Origin: Lepidostoma basale | Lineage: Eukaryota > Arthropoda > Insecta > Trichoptera > Lepidostomatidae | Assembly (NCBI GenBank): GCA_022606425.2 | Contig: JAHDVF020001468.1 | Coordinates: 2,713,501-2,777,500, forward strand | Direction: 5' to 3' | DNA: 64,000 nucleotides | Part shown: positions 35,001-46,201 of the stretch, piece after piece | Numbering within the stretch: the stretch's first letter is position 1 | Layout of the letters: each line of letters opens with the position of its first letter | The notes under the pieces: generated by a model | Told to the model about the DNA's origin: nothing | Database searches by the model: none | Seen by the model: the letters and a program-made list of their open reading frames with translations, nothing else | Made by a program: the position numbers and the translations under genes

Positions 35001-38000
35001 TATTGTATTTCTCACTCATTGGGCTGTATTTTACATGTATTATGATAAATCATCACATTCATTTGATTTGTGTATCTGTTACTGTTTTGGTTATTACAAC
35101 CCCATTATCGTGTTAAATGATTGAAACTTTTATTTAAACTAAATTAATCTATTTTTGCATTTCAATATACCGATCAAACCATTTCATTGTTATTAAGTAC
35201 AGTTCACGATCTGCAAGAACATTCTAAGAAAATAACAGACCTTACAAGCTTAGAAAGATGTGCATAGAAAATGTTTACAAGAAAAATGTACGATATTGAT
35301 TTTTTAAACAATAAATCTTGAATGAGGTGAATCCACAGACTTTTGATGATCATTTTCAATACTTGGATACTTTTGTAGGTTCATACAACAGTCAATAAAT
35401 TTGTGCTTCTTTTAGTAAATAATGTCTTAAAATGCGAAGCAATTATTATGGTTACATCAGCGTGCTGCAGGGATGTGCATATCAGGTGTTCTACACGTGT
35501 AGGCACCGAGGTTGGTTTTTTTTTAAACCCAAATTGATTGAAAAAGTTTTCCAAACTGTTTATTTGTTAAGAAAATCACAAGTTAAATTGTTTTATTAAT
35601 ATGGCATTTGTTTTTAAGCGTAACTTACATTTAAAAAGATAATTTAATGCAAAAAAAGTTGTACTTTAAATTTGTTTTTATTTGCCTAATGATCAATGGT
35701 ATCTTATTTTTGATAATGAACTATAAAGTCATCGTGAATATAGAATCAATGCTTGACAGACACTATAGCACTATATCGTATAACCGAGATCTTTGCTTAT
35801 TTGCAAACGAATAAATAAATTGTTTGAGACTTGTCTGTATTTATCATTGCCATTTGTTATTTAACTTTTTTTTTTTTACTTTCTTGTCGAGGTACGAATG
35901 AAGATGAGAAATTTTATACATAAAATTGTTAAATAAGTTGTTTATAAGTGTTGCCATCTGAAAAGGTTCTGTAGCAATTAAATAGACCATAATAATCCAT
36001 TGTGAACTTTTTTGTAGTATTTTATTAATGTAGGTAATATACCATATGTAAGGACATCTAGATAATCTTGTTAATATAATGTGTAGTAGGGTGAAGTTCT
36101 CCGCAGTGAAATGAAGCTGAATTATTTTTGGATACCCTTTGGGCCCTTTGGATGATGTGCTCAAGCTCCATCTGGTCTGGACTCCGGAGTAATGCACTTA
36201 TCCAATCAACTGATGTACATTCAATATTTGCTTTTTGATCCCCCAACAATCTCTGTACATAACATACTCAACAGAATGAACATTTTGTTTTGCACTATCA
36301 ATAAATACACAAACCTTTATTGATCAACCGTCTTTTATTTATCTACTTCTTCCTTCCTTCCTACTACAGCATTCTCTTGAAGATAGATTAGTAAATTGAA
36401 AGAAAAACTTACACGTGATTCTACTCGCGTGGAATAAGTTTCATTATCTAAAAAGAAATACATATTCCAATGGAAGGATACATACACTTGCCAAATAAAA
36501 GCCATTCAGCATTTAAATTTTTTTTTAAATCATGGTGCAGGTCTAAAACACTAATTGATCTGGTTATTTCTGGTTATTGAGAATGGTCAATAAATATAAC
36601 TTTTAATTTTGGAATAGTTTAGCTAAAAGTTATTTAAAAGTGAAAATAAATATTTAGTTTTTGGTAAAATAAAAGTATGCCAATAAGTGTTATAGTTTTT
36701 GGGTGAAAATAAAGAGTGTTTTCAATGATGTAAATTTTATTTTTTGATAAAATATTAATAATTTTATAGTAAATATACATAACATAGTATTATGCAAAAA
36801 GTGTGATATAAATATTTCACCGTGCATTATTGCAACTTCCGTTGATGTCTGTCCTGTCCACCACCGCCGCTCACCGCCTCACAGACAAGTTACTGCACAC
36901 CAACACCAACGCCAACAATCCACCGTGTGTACATATGATGACAGCATGCTGTTACAATACCTCATCCGTACTTTGGAGAAATTTTATTTAAAAAAAGTTT
37001 TTCTTCCTATTTCTAACAATACCTTATATCTAGCTCTAATCCCTAATACCATACATAGCCTATTACATGTTGGGTGCCCGAGAATCATTAAATGTTTTCT
37101 ATTCAGTGAATTCACTAAAATTTGCACGTCTACATCACAAAGGTGGGAAATATTTGAATTTTTATAATAGTCAATAGATTATCATAAATTATACTCTTGA
37201 ATAAATAAAAGGAATGTAGGATTTTCAGTTATTCATACATGAAAACACAAAGAAACTAAATTAAACATGCTAAATATTATAATTCTGTACTAATATAAAA
37301 TGAATTACCAATTTATATTAGTACTGAAACAATTGTCATTGAAAATTGTATCATTACGCATAAAATACATTATACTTTATCAAAGTCTGTATTCTGCAAA
37401 ATATATATTCTGCAAATTAATTGCATCTCGTCAATAAATCGTTACTTATATCTAAACATACATAGATCAAAGCTAAAAGATTTTAATTTTTGGTAGGTCG
37501 GTGGCGCATAACTTAATAAAATCGCCAAAAGTTTCAATTTAGGTTTGTATCAAAAGTGAGTAATTTTCACTGAATGATATCCAAAGTTATCTCTAGTTGA
37601 ACTCTAGGGTAAATTAATAAATAAAAACAGACTCTTCAGTCGAAAGATGTTGTCCAGCACTTTGAATTCCATGACAGCTACAGGTGGCCGATACTGATAA
37701 TATGTGACATCAGATTGGCACCATGGCGGACACTGGTGATCAACACATAAAAGTAAAGAATCATCTCACCAAAAGGTCTATACTCGTAGGTGTAAGATAA
37801 TAAATAAAAAATGACTTAATTATTTCATTCTTCTGGCTTTCAGGCGTTATGAAATGGCTTGTTGTGTCACTCTCAATGATCCTTGCCAATTCTTCTTGTG
37901 TTTGACACGAGTCTTGATCAAGCAATGTCTCCAATTCTGCATCTTCGAAAACCTTTTCTCTTCCATTGCCATGTCGGTCTTCAATGTCAAAATCACCGCT

Positions 38001-39860
38001 CTTGAAGCGTTGAAACCACTCTCGGCACGTTCTTTCACTAATAGCGGCCTCACCACGGGGTATTATCTCTAATTATTATTATCGCATTCGATGAGCCTCA
38101 ACCGCAGATTTCTTCATATTAAAGAAGAAAATTAAAACCTCCCGCAAATGACGAAAATTTTTAATTAAGAATAACTTTATGATGCAGACACAAATCAACT
38201 AATATTTCGATGACATTTTGTTTCCAAAGTCTATTTGTTTCCAAAGTCTATTTCATAGACATCTACGATCTATTTATTTTATTCCACCACTTACCACTAC
38301 AGCCATCTATTGAAAAACGGAAAAATTTCTACATAAAATTAATAACGATCAAAGTTTCAACAAATGTAAGAAACACACATAAATGCCAAATATTTGAATT
38401 TTTGATAGAAAAGTTTATTGTGAAGAAAATTATAGTTTTTACACACAATCACTCTGTTACAGGACACTATAAAGATCATATTGCCCCGCTCTGTATCTAT
38501 ATATTATATATAAATACACGAGAAAACGTGGGAAAGCAGAGAATAGGAATGATAATGGTTCCTACATCAAATTTTCTTTTACCTTTGATCTATGTAGGAA
38601 TATGCTAATATTGTAGCACTTTGTAAGCAGTGAAAATTTAATTTTTATTATTTTAAATATAAATTTATTGTTCCAAAAGCCGGCTTAATATTATCTCTAG
38701 CTTATTTTTTTAAATATTGGAGATGATTTCAACTGAAAGGGAATATTTGAATTTTAAATAGGCAATAAATTGTCTATCTCAAACAAAAATTAATAAATAG
38801 TCTTAAACCAAAAAAATAGAAGAAATAACACCCAAAAAAGATGTAATGTTATAATCCTCATATGTGCAATCAGATATTAGGTCACACATTTATATTTCCT
38901 CTACACGTAACATAGAAGTGAAATTGATTCGCCTTTGAATCATTATTGTAAAGGCACGTTTTTAGGTGATTTGTTATTATTTAAAAATCTAAAAAGGCAC
39001 TCATATTTAAAGGTAATCTAAACCCGACAGTTGGCAGTGATATAACTGATACTCTAAGAATAAGCAAATTAAGCAAACAAACGTGATTTTTTTCTTATTA
39101 TATGTACATATACGAGTATATATCTACATAAAAATATACTTCCAGCAACACCTATCTCACATTGAGATACTTTTGTAATACAATACAGGTTGCAACATAT
39201 ATTGAAAGTTGTTTAGAGGTTGTGATGATAGGTGCTGATGTATTTAAAAATATACATATTAATACAAATGTAATTAATTAAATATTTTGCATCCATTTGG
39301 AAGAAATGAAGGAATTTTCAACACTTGTGTTCGTATACTCGCCTGAAAGTAAAGTGAAGCAAGCAACAAACTGGCAAAGATTTGAATTCAAGGGTCACAA
39401 ATGAAATTACTTTTGGAAGCATTAATTGATTTTGATTTTGCAAAGCTATACAAAATAACAATTCTCAAATATCATTAATTTATCTTCAAATTGTTTAATC
39501 AAACACTTCACTACAATACCACATCATACTATGTAAAAACTTACATTCCAACGCAATCATTCTTCTTCATCCTAAATACATATTAATATCCATCAGCATA
39601 TGGTGGTCAAATGTAACTAAATACATTTTAAAAGGAATACTTCTAAACCTTACACTCATAGTGTTTAAATATGTATAATAATGCAACGAGGTTGCATCTA
39701 AACCTCCCAATGCCAAACCACTTACAAAACATATGGTGAAAATATCCCCCATAAGTATGTTCTGTCGTGATGAACATCTCGGGTCCGCGGTGCGGAGGCG
39801 GGGCCGCTGGGGCCAGTAGAAGAGGTGCGGGTGCTGCGAGTCCGGGCGGGTCCGGCAGGC
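32042..39860. other. Convergent intergenic region with both 3' UTRs
   Basis: AT-rich sequence between the two stop codons. It must hold the 3' UTRs of both genes. Many AATAAA hexamers occur, so the ends cannot be chosen. GC-richer islands near 32040-32200, 33190-33270, 34440-34530 and 36840-36930 may be UTR sequence. The only recognised element is the mariner fragment at 37845-38150. The ORF of 132 codons at 38210-38608 is AT-rich and resembles nothing. Confidence 0.6.
37845..38150 (-). pseudogene. mariner transposase fragment
   Basis: On the minus strand, across several shifts, there is NMKKSAVEAHRM, then ERTCREWFQRFKSGDFDIED and FEDAELETLLDQDSCQTQEE. This is the N-terminal helix-turn-helix part of a mariner-family transposase. 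The catalytic region is absent and stop codons interrupt the frame. It lies in the intergenic region. Confidence 0.8.
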
Positions 39861-40014
39861 CTAATCCTCTACCAGCTCCCACAGCATGAGAGCCGCGTCG
39901 CTGCCGCCGCTGCTGACCACACCGCGGTCGTTGTAAAGGAATCTGGCACATGACACCTGCCCGCTGTACACCTTCTGCTCTGTATACTCAGCCTTGGGGG
40001 TGACACAGGGGTAC
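39861..40014 (-). CDS. DCX-EMAP: DCX-EMAP, terminal coding exon with stop
   Basis: Acceptor GCACATCCAG. It encodes KYPCVTPKAEYTEQKVYSGQ, then VSCARFLYNDRGVVSSGGSD and AALMLWELVED, ending at TAG. RLFKYPC joined across the junction is the expected EML sequence, and GGSDxALMLWE closes the propeller. The 3' UTR extends to lower coordinates with no clear end. Confidence 0.95.
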
Positions 40015-40394
40015 CTGGATGTGCATACAACATGCATTTTAATCATAAATCATATTTATAAACTTTATTATATTTTAACAGGTACAATCTAAAACCCTTA
40101 TTTTTTTTCTTAGCAATTTTAAATCAATTAAATGAGTTAGAAATTTTCGTTATTTTTGTCAGAATACACGTTTTGAGTCTTATTGACAAAGGAATCAAAT
40201 CCATTAAAAGCTTCTATATCTTTTAAATAGAACAATAACTTTCAATATTGACATTACATTAATATCCAAATACAATATTTACAAATCTGGGCACAAAAGT
40301 TGAAAAGTTATGAAGAAGAATTTTCACTTAATAACTTATTTTTAAACAAAAAATCTTCATGCACGGGCATTCATACAAATGAAGATTAGAATTA

Positions 40395-40456
40395 CTATAT
40401 ATAAAGCGCCCTTGAGGTGAGCTATTCACGAAAACGGCGCTATACAAATTAGCCTA

Positions 40457-40490
<34 letters not shown>

Positions 40491-40495
40491 GAAGA
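40395..40495 (+). mobile_element. CR1/L2-type LINE tail with (ATT)n
   Basis: GAGGTGAGCTATTCACGAAA, ACGGCGCTATACAAATTAGC, then a (TTA)n run at 40456-40492. Same tail as 14745-15030. Confidence 0.8.
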
Positions 40496-40579
40496 TTAGA
40501 AGAATTCTTCTTCACTTCAGTTTTTATCTTACATTTGAATACCATGTAATATTATAAAAATAATGAAAAGGGTCTTTAC

Positions 40580-40694
40580 TTAAATAATCTCAGATGTCCA
40601 TCAGTATCACCGCTGATCACCAGGTCGTGGGCGGAAGATCTGCTAGCTGTAGTTATCAGAGACGTCATTGGATAGTACCTATTGTTCCACATTC
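40580..40694 (-). CDS. DCX-EMAP: DCX-EMAP, exon: WD40 blade
   Basis: Acceptor TTTTTTTGCAG, donor TTTAA|GTAAAG. It encodes MWNNRYYPMTSLITTASRSS, then AHDLVISGDTDGHLRLF. LVxGDxDGxLRLF is the standard penultimate WD blade of EML proteins. Confidence 0.93.
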
Positions 40695-40818
40695 CTGCAA
40701 AAAAAGTAAATTATACATGTACACAACACTAAATTACTAAACATATGCAATAGGACAAAATAAAAACTTGTTCATAAAAAAATTAATGAAAAAGGATTTT
40801 AAAAAAAATAATACTTAC

Positions 40819-40914
40819 CAGCTACTAGGAATCCAACAGTAGAGAATTGGGTGTACCATTTGATGTCTTTCATTGCAATAGGGCTCTTTTCTGGTGAAAG
40901 TGACTTCACATCCC
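40819..40914 (-). CDS. DCX-EMAP: DCX-EMAP, exon: WD40 segment
   Basis: Acceptor TATTTTTCAG, donor GCTG|GTAAGT. It begins inside the Trp codon and encodes [19 protein letters not shown], then [13 protein letters not shown], which matches the EML segment that links two blades of the second propeller. Confidence 0.93.
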
Positions 40915-41451
40915 CTGAAAAATACAAATATTCAGTCAGTGGAACTGCAGCAACCTCAATAACATTTGACAAGTACTTTTCTTTAATTCTTTCTTTATGG
41001 TTGTACAATATTCCTTAAGCTTAATATCAGAAGTCATCCTCCAGTTTATGAAAAAGATAAAAAAATCTTTATATGGAACTGTCTGCTTCACAGTGTTTGA
41101 CTATTGTGTACATGCGCATATAGAAAGTTGCAAACAAGGTTTCGAGGGAGAGAGAGCACTGTCGCTTCCACAGTGGCGACCTTTTAAAACATAGCCTAAA
41201 ATTTGAGCAGCACCCCACTAACTTTAGCTACGACCTTTAATTGTGTAATGGTGAGAGTTATTTGATAATAAGAGCTTTTAAATTATTCTAATTTTGTTTA
41301 TTATTTTCAATTGCTTTGTTGATTGTGGGTGTACTGATTTTATATAATATGTAGGTTATGCAAAAACCCTACAAAAATTACTAGGTATGTGTGTAATAGC
41401 ATACATAAATGTATAATTTTGTTTGTAAATCATGCTAAAAATGTCGCTTAC

Positions 41452-41634
41452 AAAAGGCAATATCATAGTCTGCCGTGACGGTCTGCAGATAGCAGCCGTC
41501 CGTGCTCCAGTCTAGCTGCACGAGTGGTTGCGAGCCACGAATCTTGTTGCATTTCTTGTAGGAGAATCCGTCTCGCGTCACACGGAACAGGTACACACTA
41601 CCGTTCTGGGATCCTATGGCTATCATGTCACCCG
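41452..41634 (-). CDS. DCX-EMAP: DCX-EMAP, exon: WD40 blade
   Basis: Acceptor TGATTTCAG, donor TTTT|GTAAGC. It encodes [18 protein letters not shown], then [20 protein letters not shown] and [11 protein letters not shown]. The IGSxxGxVYLFxV strand and LDWSxDGxYLQ are typical of the second EML propeller. Confidence 0.94.
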
Positions 41635-41684
41635 CTGAAATCATAATCCTACATTACAAATCAAGTTCAATATTTGACGGTAGT

Positions 41685-42305
41685 TGTTGGCAGTGTAGTT
41701 TCAGAATCTGCTACAGTCTTAAAACTGTGTTGTTGTACGGAATTGAGCTTGATAGGGTTTCCACAATAAACATAATTGAAAGGCTCCAGATGTATAATAT
41801 TTAATAGATATTTCTGTTAATATAATATCTAGTTCTAGAGAGTGTCTATTATATTGGGTTTTGGACCAATGATAAAGTTGGTAGATGCAAATGGCTATGG
41901 ATTGAGTCGACTAGAGTGATCTTCCAGGCCATGGAGTACCATAGGAGTGTGACAGGACAAGAGATCAGAAAGGATGACAATAAATTTTATCCGCTGTCTT
42001 AGATCCCATCATGATCTTATTTTTTAGTAAAAAACTAAGGACAATAAAACAAGGATTTAAAAGTGAAAAGTTAGAAAGATCTCATAACTATTTGGGCCAT
42101 GTGCTAAGGGGAGAAAAATACCACCTCATTCGACTGATATTAACGGGTAAAGTAGAGTGACGCCGGGGAGTTGGTAAAAGGCAGTTGTCCTGGCTGCGGA
42201 ACATAAAAGAATGGACAGGAATGACTAGAGTTCAGAACATGTACCTAGTGGCGCAGGACAGAGATGCTTTTGCTGCAGTGATAGCCGACGTTGAGGGGAC
42301 CTGAC
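41685..42305 (+). mobile_element. LINE fragment, region after RT
   Basis: Pieces VLLYGIE, NIIERLQMY, then EKLERSHNYLGHVLRGEKYH, VGKRQLSWLRNIKEWTG and YLVAQDRDAFAAVIADVEGT. Frameshifted. A fourth LINE type, antisense to DCX-EMAP. Confidence 0.8.
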
Positions 42306-42399
42306 ATGGCACCGAAAGAAGGATTTGATTAAATTGTATTAGAATTATTTGTACAACTCCAGTGTGAAAAGAAAATAGCACATTGTTATGAAGAAGGAA

Positions 42400-42478
42400 T
42401 CGAGTGGTGTCCAGATTTGAACCCAAGTCTCCTGCATTAGTCAAGCGTTCTATCCCCTAGACCACCAACCGATTGGAC
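42400..42478 (-). mobile_element. tRNA-like SINE head or tRNA pseudogene
   Basis: The minus strand reads GGTGGTCTAGGGGATAGAAC (A-box-like) and CTTGGGTTCAAATCTGGACA (B-box-like) about 33 bp apart. Acceptor pairing is poor, so it is not a functional tRNA. Confidence 0.5.
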
Positions 42479-42561
42479 GGACTATTGATCTGGAATGTGA
42501 GTATTAGTGTGGCCAACCTAAGCGAGTTACATCGGATGAAAGTGAGCTTGTGTGTACTTAC

Positions 42562-42853
42562 AGGGGCTGTACCCGACGCAGCTGAGCGGCGAGCCGCAGA
42601 CGCGCACCGTGGCGGCCGCCGCGCCCGTCTCGGCCGCCAGCACCACGAGGTGGCCCTCGCTGGAGCCGGCGGCCAGCGCGGCGCCGAGCGGGTGGAAGGC
42701 CAGCGACACGCACTCGTAGCCCGCCTGCGCGGACCACACCAGCCGGTGCCGCCGCCAGAGGGCCACGCTCTTGTCCTGCCCGGCGGTGGCGAACAGCTCG
42801 TCGTCCGGGTGCACTGCCAGCCCTGGCAGCGCTCTGCCGTGCCCGAACACCAC
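42562..42853 (-). CDS. DCX-EMAP: DCX-EMAP, exon: two WD40 blades
   Basis: Acceptor TGTGCACAG, donor CCCT|GTAAGT. The longest exon (97 codons), about 70% GC. It encodes [37 protein letters not shown], then [20 protein letters not shown] and [25 protein letters not shown] and LAAGSSEG are successive WD blades of the second propeller. The opposite strand stays open over this stretch only because of the base composition. Confidence 0.94.
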
Positions 42854-42945
42854 CTGTGCACATTAACATGACTTTAGCGTGTTTATTTATTATCAATATG
42901 CCACGAAAAGGTGGCACACTAAATAACAATCAAAAAAATATTAAG

Positions 42946-43429
42946 AATTAATTGTATCTCAATAGAGACGAAGATGTAAATTATTTTGAAACAGAATACG
43001 GTGCTCGAGGCGTTTACAGGACTTATGACCTGTCATTGGTTGGGTTAAGCGATCGCATTATGTAATACAACATTCCCCATTCCGCCCTTCTACGAACACC
43101 ACGTCTGACAATTATTTGAAAGTTGTATATATGCTACCATGTTGAGAAACATTTCACATATTTTAGTTCAATCTATACTAGCGCCATCTGTTGAGACTAG
43201 AGGTAAGAATTAAGCAGAAAATCTTTATTAATGTAATGTGAAAGGCTAGCAACCCAATTATAATTGTCAGATGTGGTGTTCGTAGAATGGCGGAATGGGG
43301 AATGTTGTATTACATAAAGCGATCGCTTAACCCAACCAATGACAGTTCATAAGTCCTGTAAACTCCTCGACCACCATATTCTGTTTCCAAATAATTTACA
43401 TCTTCGTCTCTATTGAGATACAATTAATT
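42946..43429. repeat. FB3 fold-back repeat, complete
   Basis: Arms 42946-43114 and 43261-43429 (169 bp each, about 95% identical by eye) around a 146-bp loop with CTAGCGCCATCTGTTGAGAC. Arms start AATTAATTGTATCTCAATAG. Single-arm relatives at 1-290 and 10640-10990. Confidence 0.85.
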
Positions 43430-43845
43430 TTTAATGATTAATACACCCGTAATGGGTAAATTCCAGTATTTGTCTACAAGTATTTGTATACATTAAAAAA
43501 TATATTATACATTAACCATATTTGTCAATATTTAAAATTCATTTAAAAAAAATTATGTAAGTAATTTAACTTGCATTGTTAAATAACCTGTCAAAAAATC
43601 AATATTTTTGAAAACTCAAAATAATCATTAACGCTTCTAGGACTTAAATTCGCAAATTATCGTTTTCCAGGATTGATCTATCTGCGGGGTTATGATGACA
43701 ACGGACTCTGTGACGTTATTCACATAGTTTTCAAATTCAAACCATAGTCTCTTTTGCATGAATGTGTATGAAAGGGAATTGATAATTGTCTTCTAATATG
43801 GCAGTAAATTTTGGTAGCACAATTAATTTTATACTTTAATAAATT

Positions 43846-44452
43846 TGTCGGGGTAAATGCATAACCCAGATAAACATATTTCATGAAGAAATATATGACA
43901 CGAATAAACACAAAAACGCTGACCCAAGACCTAATTATCAAATTTGATGATTCGCGGGCCCTGAATTCTTCAAGTTGGTCACTAGGTCAGGTCGTCGGAT
44001 CAGGTCATCGGATCAGGTCATCAGATGACGAAACCAAAGCATATAAAAGCAGTACTTCCGAGCACCCAATAGGATCAGTTACTCTTACGACTTCTAACAG
44101 ACGCGAGATATCGGACTCCCTCCGGCGCCGAGCTACGAAGCTAAGGCAGTCCACTCTAAACGTCAGTCAACTCTAAACGTCAGCCAGCATCGCGACCTCG
44201 AAGAGACACGAGTCTCCACTACGCAGTCTACGTACGAGAAACCTCCAAGGACTCCTCGCTCCAGCCACTCGACGATACCGCCCAGCGAGCTCTCATCCTC
44301 TACGACTCACCACCGGACTCCGCCCCGCTGCCATCGACATCCAGCCACGCTCCATCACGAGTATATCATACAGTTACGTGTAATTACTTGTGATCCGCAA
44401 TAAACGCTGAAACCTCCGCCGTCTTTCAACTCAACCACCACAAATCCCCACA
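43846..44452 (+). mobile_element. Solo LTR (Ty3/gypsy-like), 607 bp
   Basis: It begins TGTCGGGGT and ends TCCCCACA, a short inverted TG...CA pair, flanked on both sides by AATT (43842-43845 and 44453-44456), a 4-bp target duplication. Inside are TATAAAA at 44042-44048, an arthropod initiator TCAGT about 30 bp on (44075-44079), and AATAAA at 44399-44404. Tandem GGATCAGGTCATC-like units at 43985-44025 and a repeated CTCTAAACGTCAG (44156-44188) lie in it. No internal retroelement sequence or second LTR is present. It lies in a DCX-EMAP intron, antisense to the gene. Confidence 0.78.
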
Positions 44453-44599
44453 AATTCAATGATTTTATTCATTCAGAAGAGATGTTTGCACGGTTCTATT
44501 AAATATATAATAATGTTTTCTACTTACATACTACAGATGTAAAGGTCGTTGTACAAATAACATTATTTGGTTGAATTATCTAAAGAAATGAGCACTCAC

Positions 44600-44728
44600 T
44601 TGATTGAATCTCCTCTGCAGCGATCCTTCCATGATGTTGTTCCTCGTGGTCCCTACGTAGATATTTCCGTCGTTCCTCCCCGGTCTCTGGGGGTAGATAC
44701 TGCGCACCCCTCCCGCTGATTCTGGTAA
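44600..44728 (-). CDS. DCX-EMAP: DCX-EMAP, exon: WD40 blade
   Basis: Acceptor AATTTAACAG, donor AATCAA|GTGAGT; 43 codons. It encodes [37 protein letters not shown] and QRRFNQ. The [15 protein letters not shown] sequence is a conserved EML strand-turn. Confidence 0.94.
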
Positions 44729-44805
44729 CTGTTAAATTCAAACAAACATTTCGTAACATTCAAAAAATATGTTCCTAAAGTAATTATAAAAATGTGTGTT
44801 TTTAC

Positions 44806-44934
44806 CTTGGTGTCTGTGATCCTTTTGTAGTTCTGGAGCGAGTCCCACGCGGCTATCTTGCGGTCCTTCTCCCCTCCCGAGAGCAGAGTGCCCTCAGACA
44901 ACATGATCAGAGAACTGATTCCTTTATTGTGTGC
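44806..44934 (-). CDS. DCX-EMAP: DCX-EMAP, exon: WD40 blade
   Basis: Acceptor GTGCCTTCAG reading on the minus strand, donor ACCAAG|GTAAAA; 43 codons. It encodes [20 protein letters not shown], then [20 protein letters not shown] and DTK. AHxKGISSL followed by GxKDRKIxxWD is diagnostic of EMAP/EML proteins. Confidence 0.94.
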
Positions 44935-45004
44935 CTGAAGGAACCAACAAATAATTCAATATACCTATATATTTTTCATAATTTGTAAATTTACTTTACA
45001 ATAA

Positions 45005-45130
45005 CTATCATGTTTTATGAATTAAAACTCTGTTCTTACACGTTTGAGTTTATTTTTCTCGACATGTTTTATGATTTGAAGTTTTTTTTATCTTCATCAT
45101 CGGGAGAACGATATAAACTAACCAAAAATA
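45005..45130 (-). repeat. FB2 repeat with hammerhead-like remnant
   Basis: On the minus strand: TTTATATCGTTCTC, then CCGATGA (45103-45097, one change from CTGATGA), stem II GAAG with CTTC (45078-45081), then an insertion, and AAAACATGTCGAGAAAAATA. TTCTC and GAGAA can form stem I. Confidence 0.6.
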
Positions 45131-45552
45131 TTTGAAACAGAATAAAAAAACATCAAACAGTTAAAACCATAAGTTTTTGTTAAAAATCTTCGGATTTTGC
45201 TTCGATAAAAAAATGAAAAATACTTCAAATGTCTCAAAATTATCATATCAGGATAAAAATATCACTAGCAGGATACAAACCCACCTCCTTCCATTTTCTG
45301 AAATGTGGTTGAGAATTCCACACATAAGCTACGATATAATTGATGAATGGCTTAATATTATTTTAAATATAAATATTTTTTTAATTCATAAAAATCAAAG
45401 AATTTTAAATCCTGAAGGTACTATACGGGACTATTCAAAAAAACTTTTAAATATTTTTTCTATATTATTTTTCTGAGATGTTATTAGTTACAAATATTTA
45501 TAAATTAAAAAAATAATTTTGCTATGTTGGGTAAAAAAATATATAACGTTAC

Positions 45553-45684
45553 TTCAAATTCCATCCTGACAAAGTATGCCCCATCACTGTCCACGCTATA
45601 TATTGTGATGAAGCCATCGCTGTCTGCCGTCACCACGTCCCCATCCTGCTCGAATTGGAGGCTAGTCACATTAGTTCTTGATGG
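45553..45684 (-). CDS. DCX-EMAP: DCX-EMAP, exon: WD40 blade
   Basis: Acceptor TAATTTCAG, donor TTTGAA|GTAACG; 44 codons in phase 0. It encodes [40 protein letters not shown] and MEFE. The [10 protein letters not shown] turn and ITIYSV strand fit an EML WD repeat. Confidence 0.92.
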
Positions 45685-46201
45685 CTGAAATTAGAATACA
45701 AACACAAAATAATTCTACCAGTTCATAAATTTAAAGAATTCAAATTGCGAATCTGATGGGTGTGCACGTGAGGGAGTGTTAGAATTTTTTTATTTATTTA
45801 TTTATTTATTTATAAACATACAATAGATACATTGTATTCCCATGAGTAGAAAACTCATTATGGGACAGAAGGGATAAGTTACATATAAAATAATTATGGA
45901 CCTTTAGAAAACAGAAAAGGAAATTGACTTAAAACTAAAACATTTTACACTATGAACATTTTGTTGCTTTATACAATTATTTTACATAATATTTGATCAT
46001 TTTAATACATCATATATAAATACATCATATATAAAAAATAAATACATCATATATAAATATATAAATACATCATATATATAAAAAAGGAAAATAACTCCTT
46101 ACCGGTCCGTTTAATTCATAATCTTATGCACACATTCACAGATAAGTCGTGCGAGGGAGCAAAGTCACGAAAGAGAAGTAGATCACTGCTATATTCAGAA
46201 A

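Larger units (their letters stand above)
40015..45552 (-). other. DCX-EMAP 3' introns
   Basis: Introns 40015-40579, 40695-40818, 40915-41451, 41635-42561, 42854-44599, 44729-44805 and 44935-45552. They hold a CR1/L2-type tail, a LINE 3' fragment, a tRNA-like element, a fold-back repeat, a solo LTR and an FB2 repeat (all listed). The stretch 43440-43840 and the remaining short pieces show nothing. Confidence 0.65.

Noticed and set aside
35844..36249. Overlapping minus-strand ORFs with a peptide-like LLRSPDQMELEHIIQR stretch
   Set aside because: Looks vaguely gene-like but has no recognisable family, repeats or splice pattern.
38210..38608. 132-codon ORF in the intergenic region
   Set aside because: AT-rich composition, no family features and no splice context.
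42400..42478. Functional tRNA gene
   Set aside because: Acceptor stem does not pair and the anticodon stem has mismatches.
42473..42871. Long plus-strand ORFs opposite the GC-rich exon
   Set aside because: They are antisense to a clear WD40 exon, and are open only because of its GC content.
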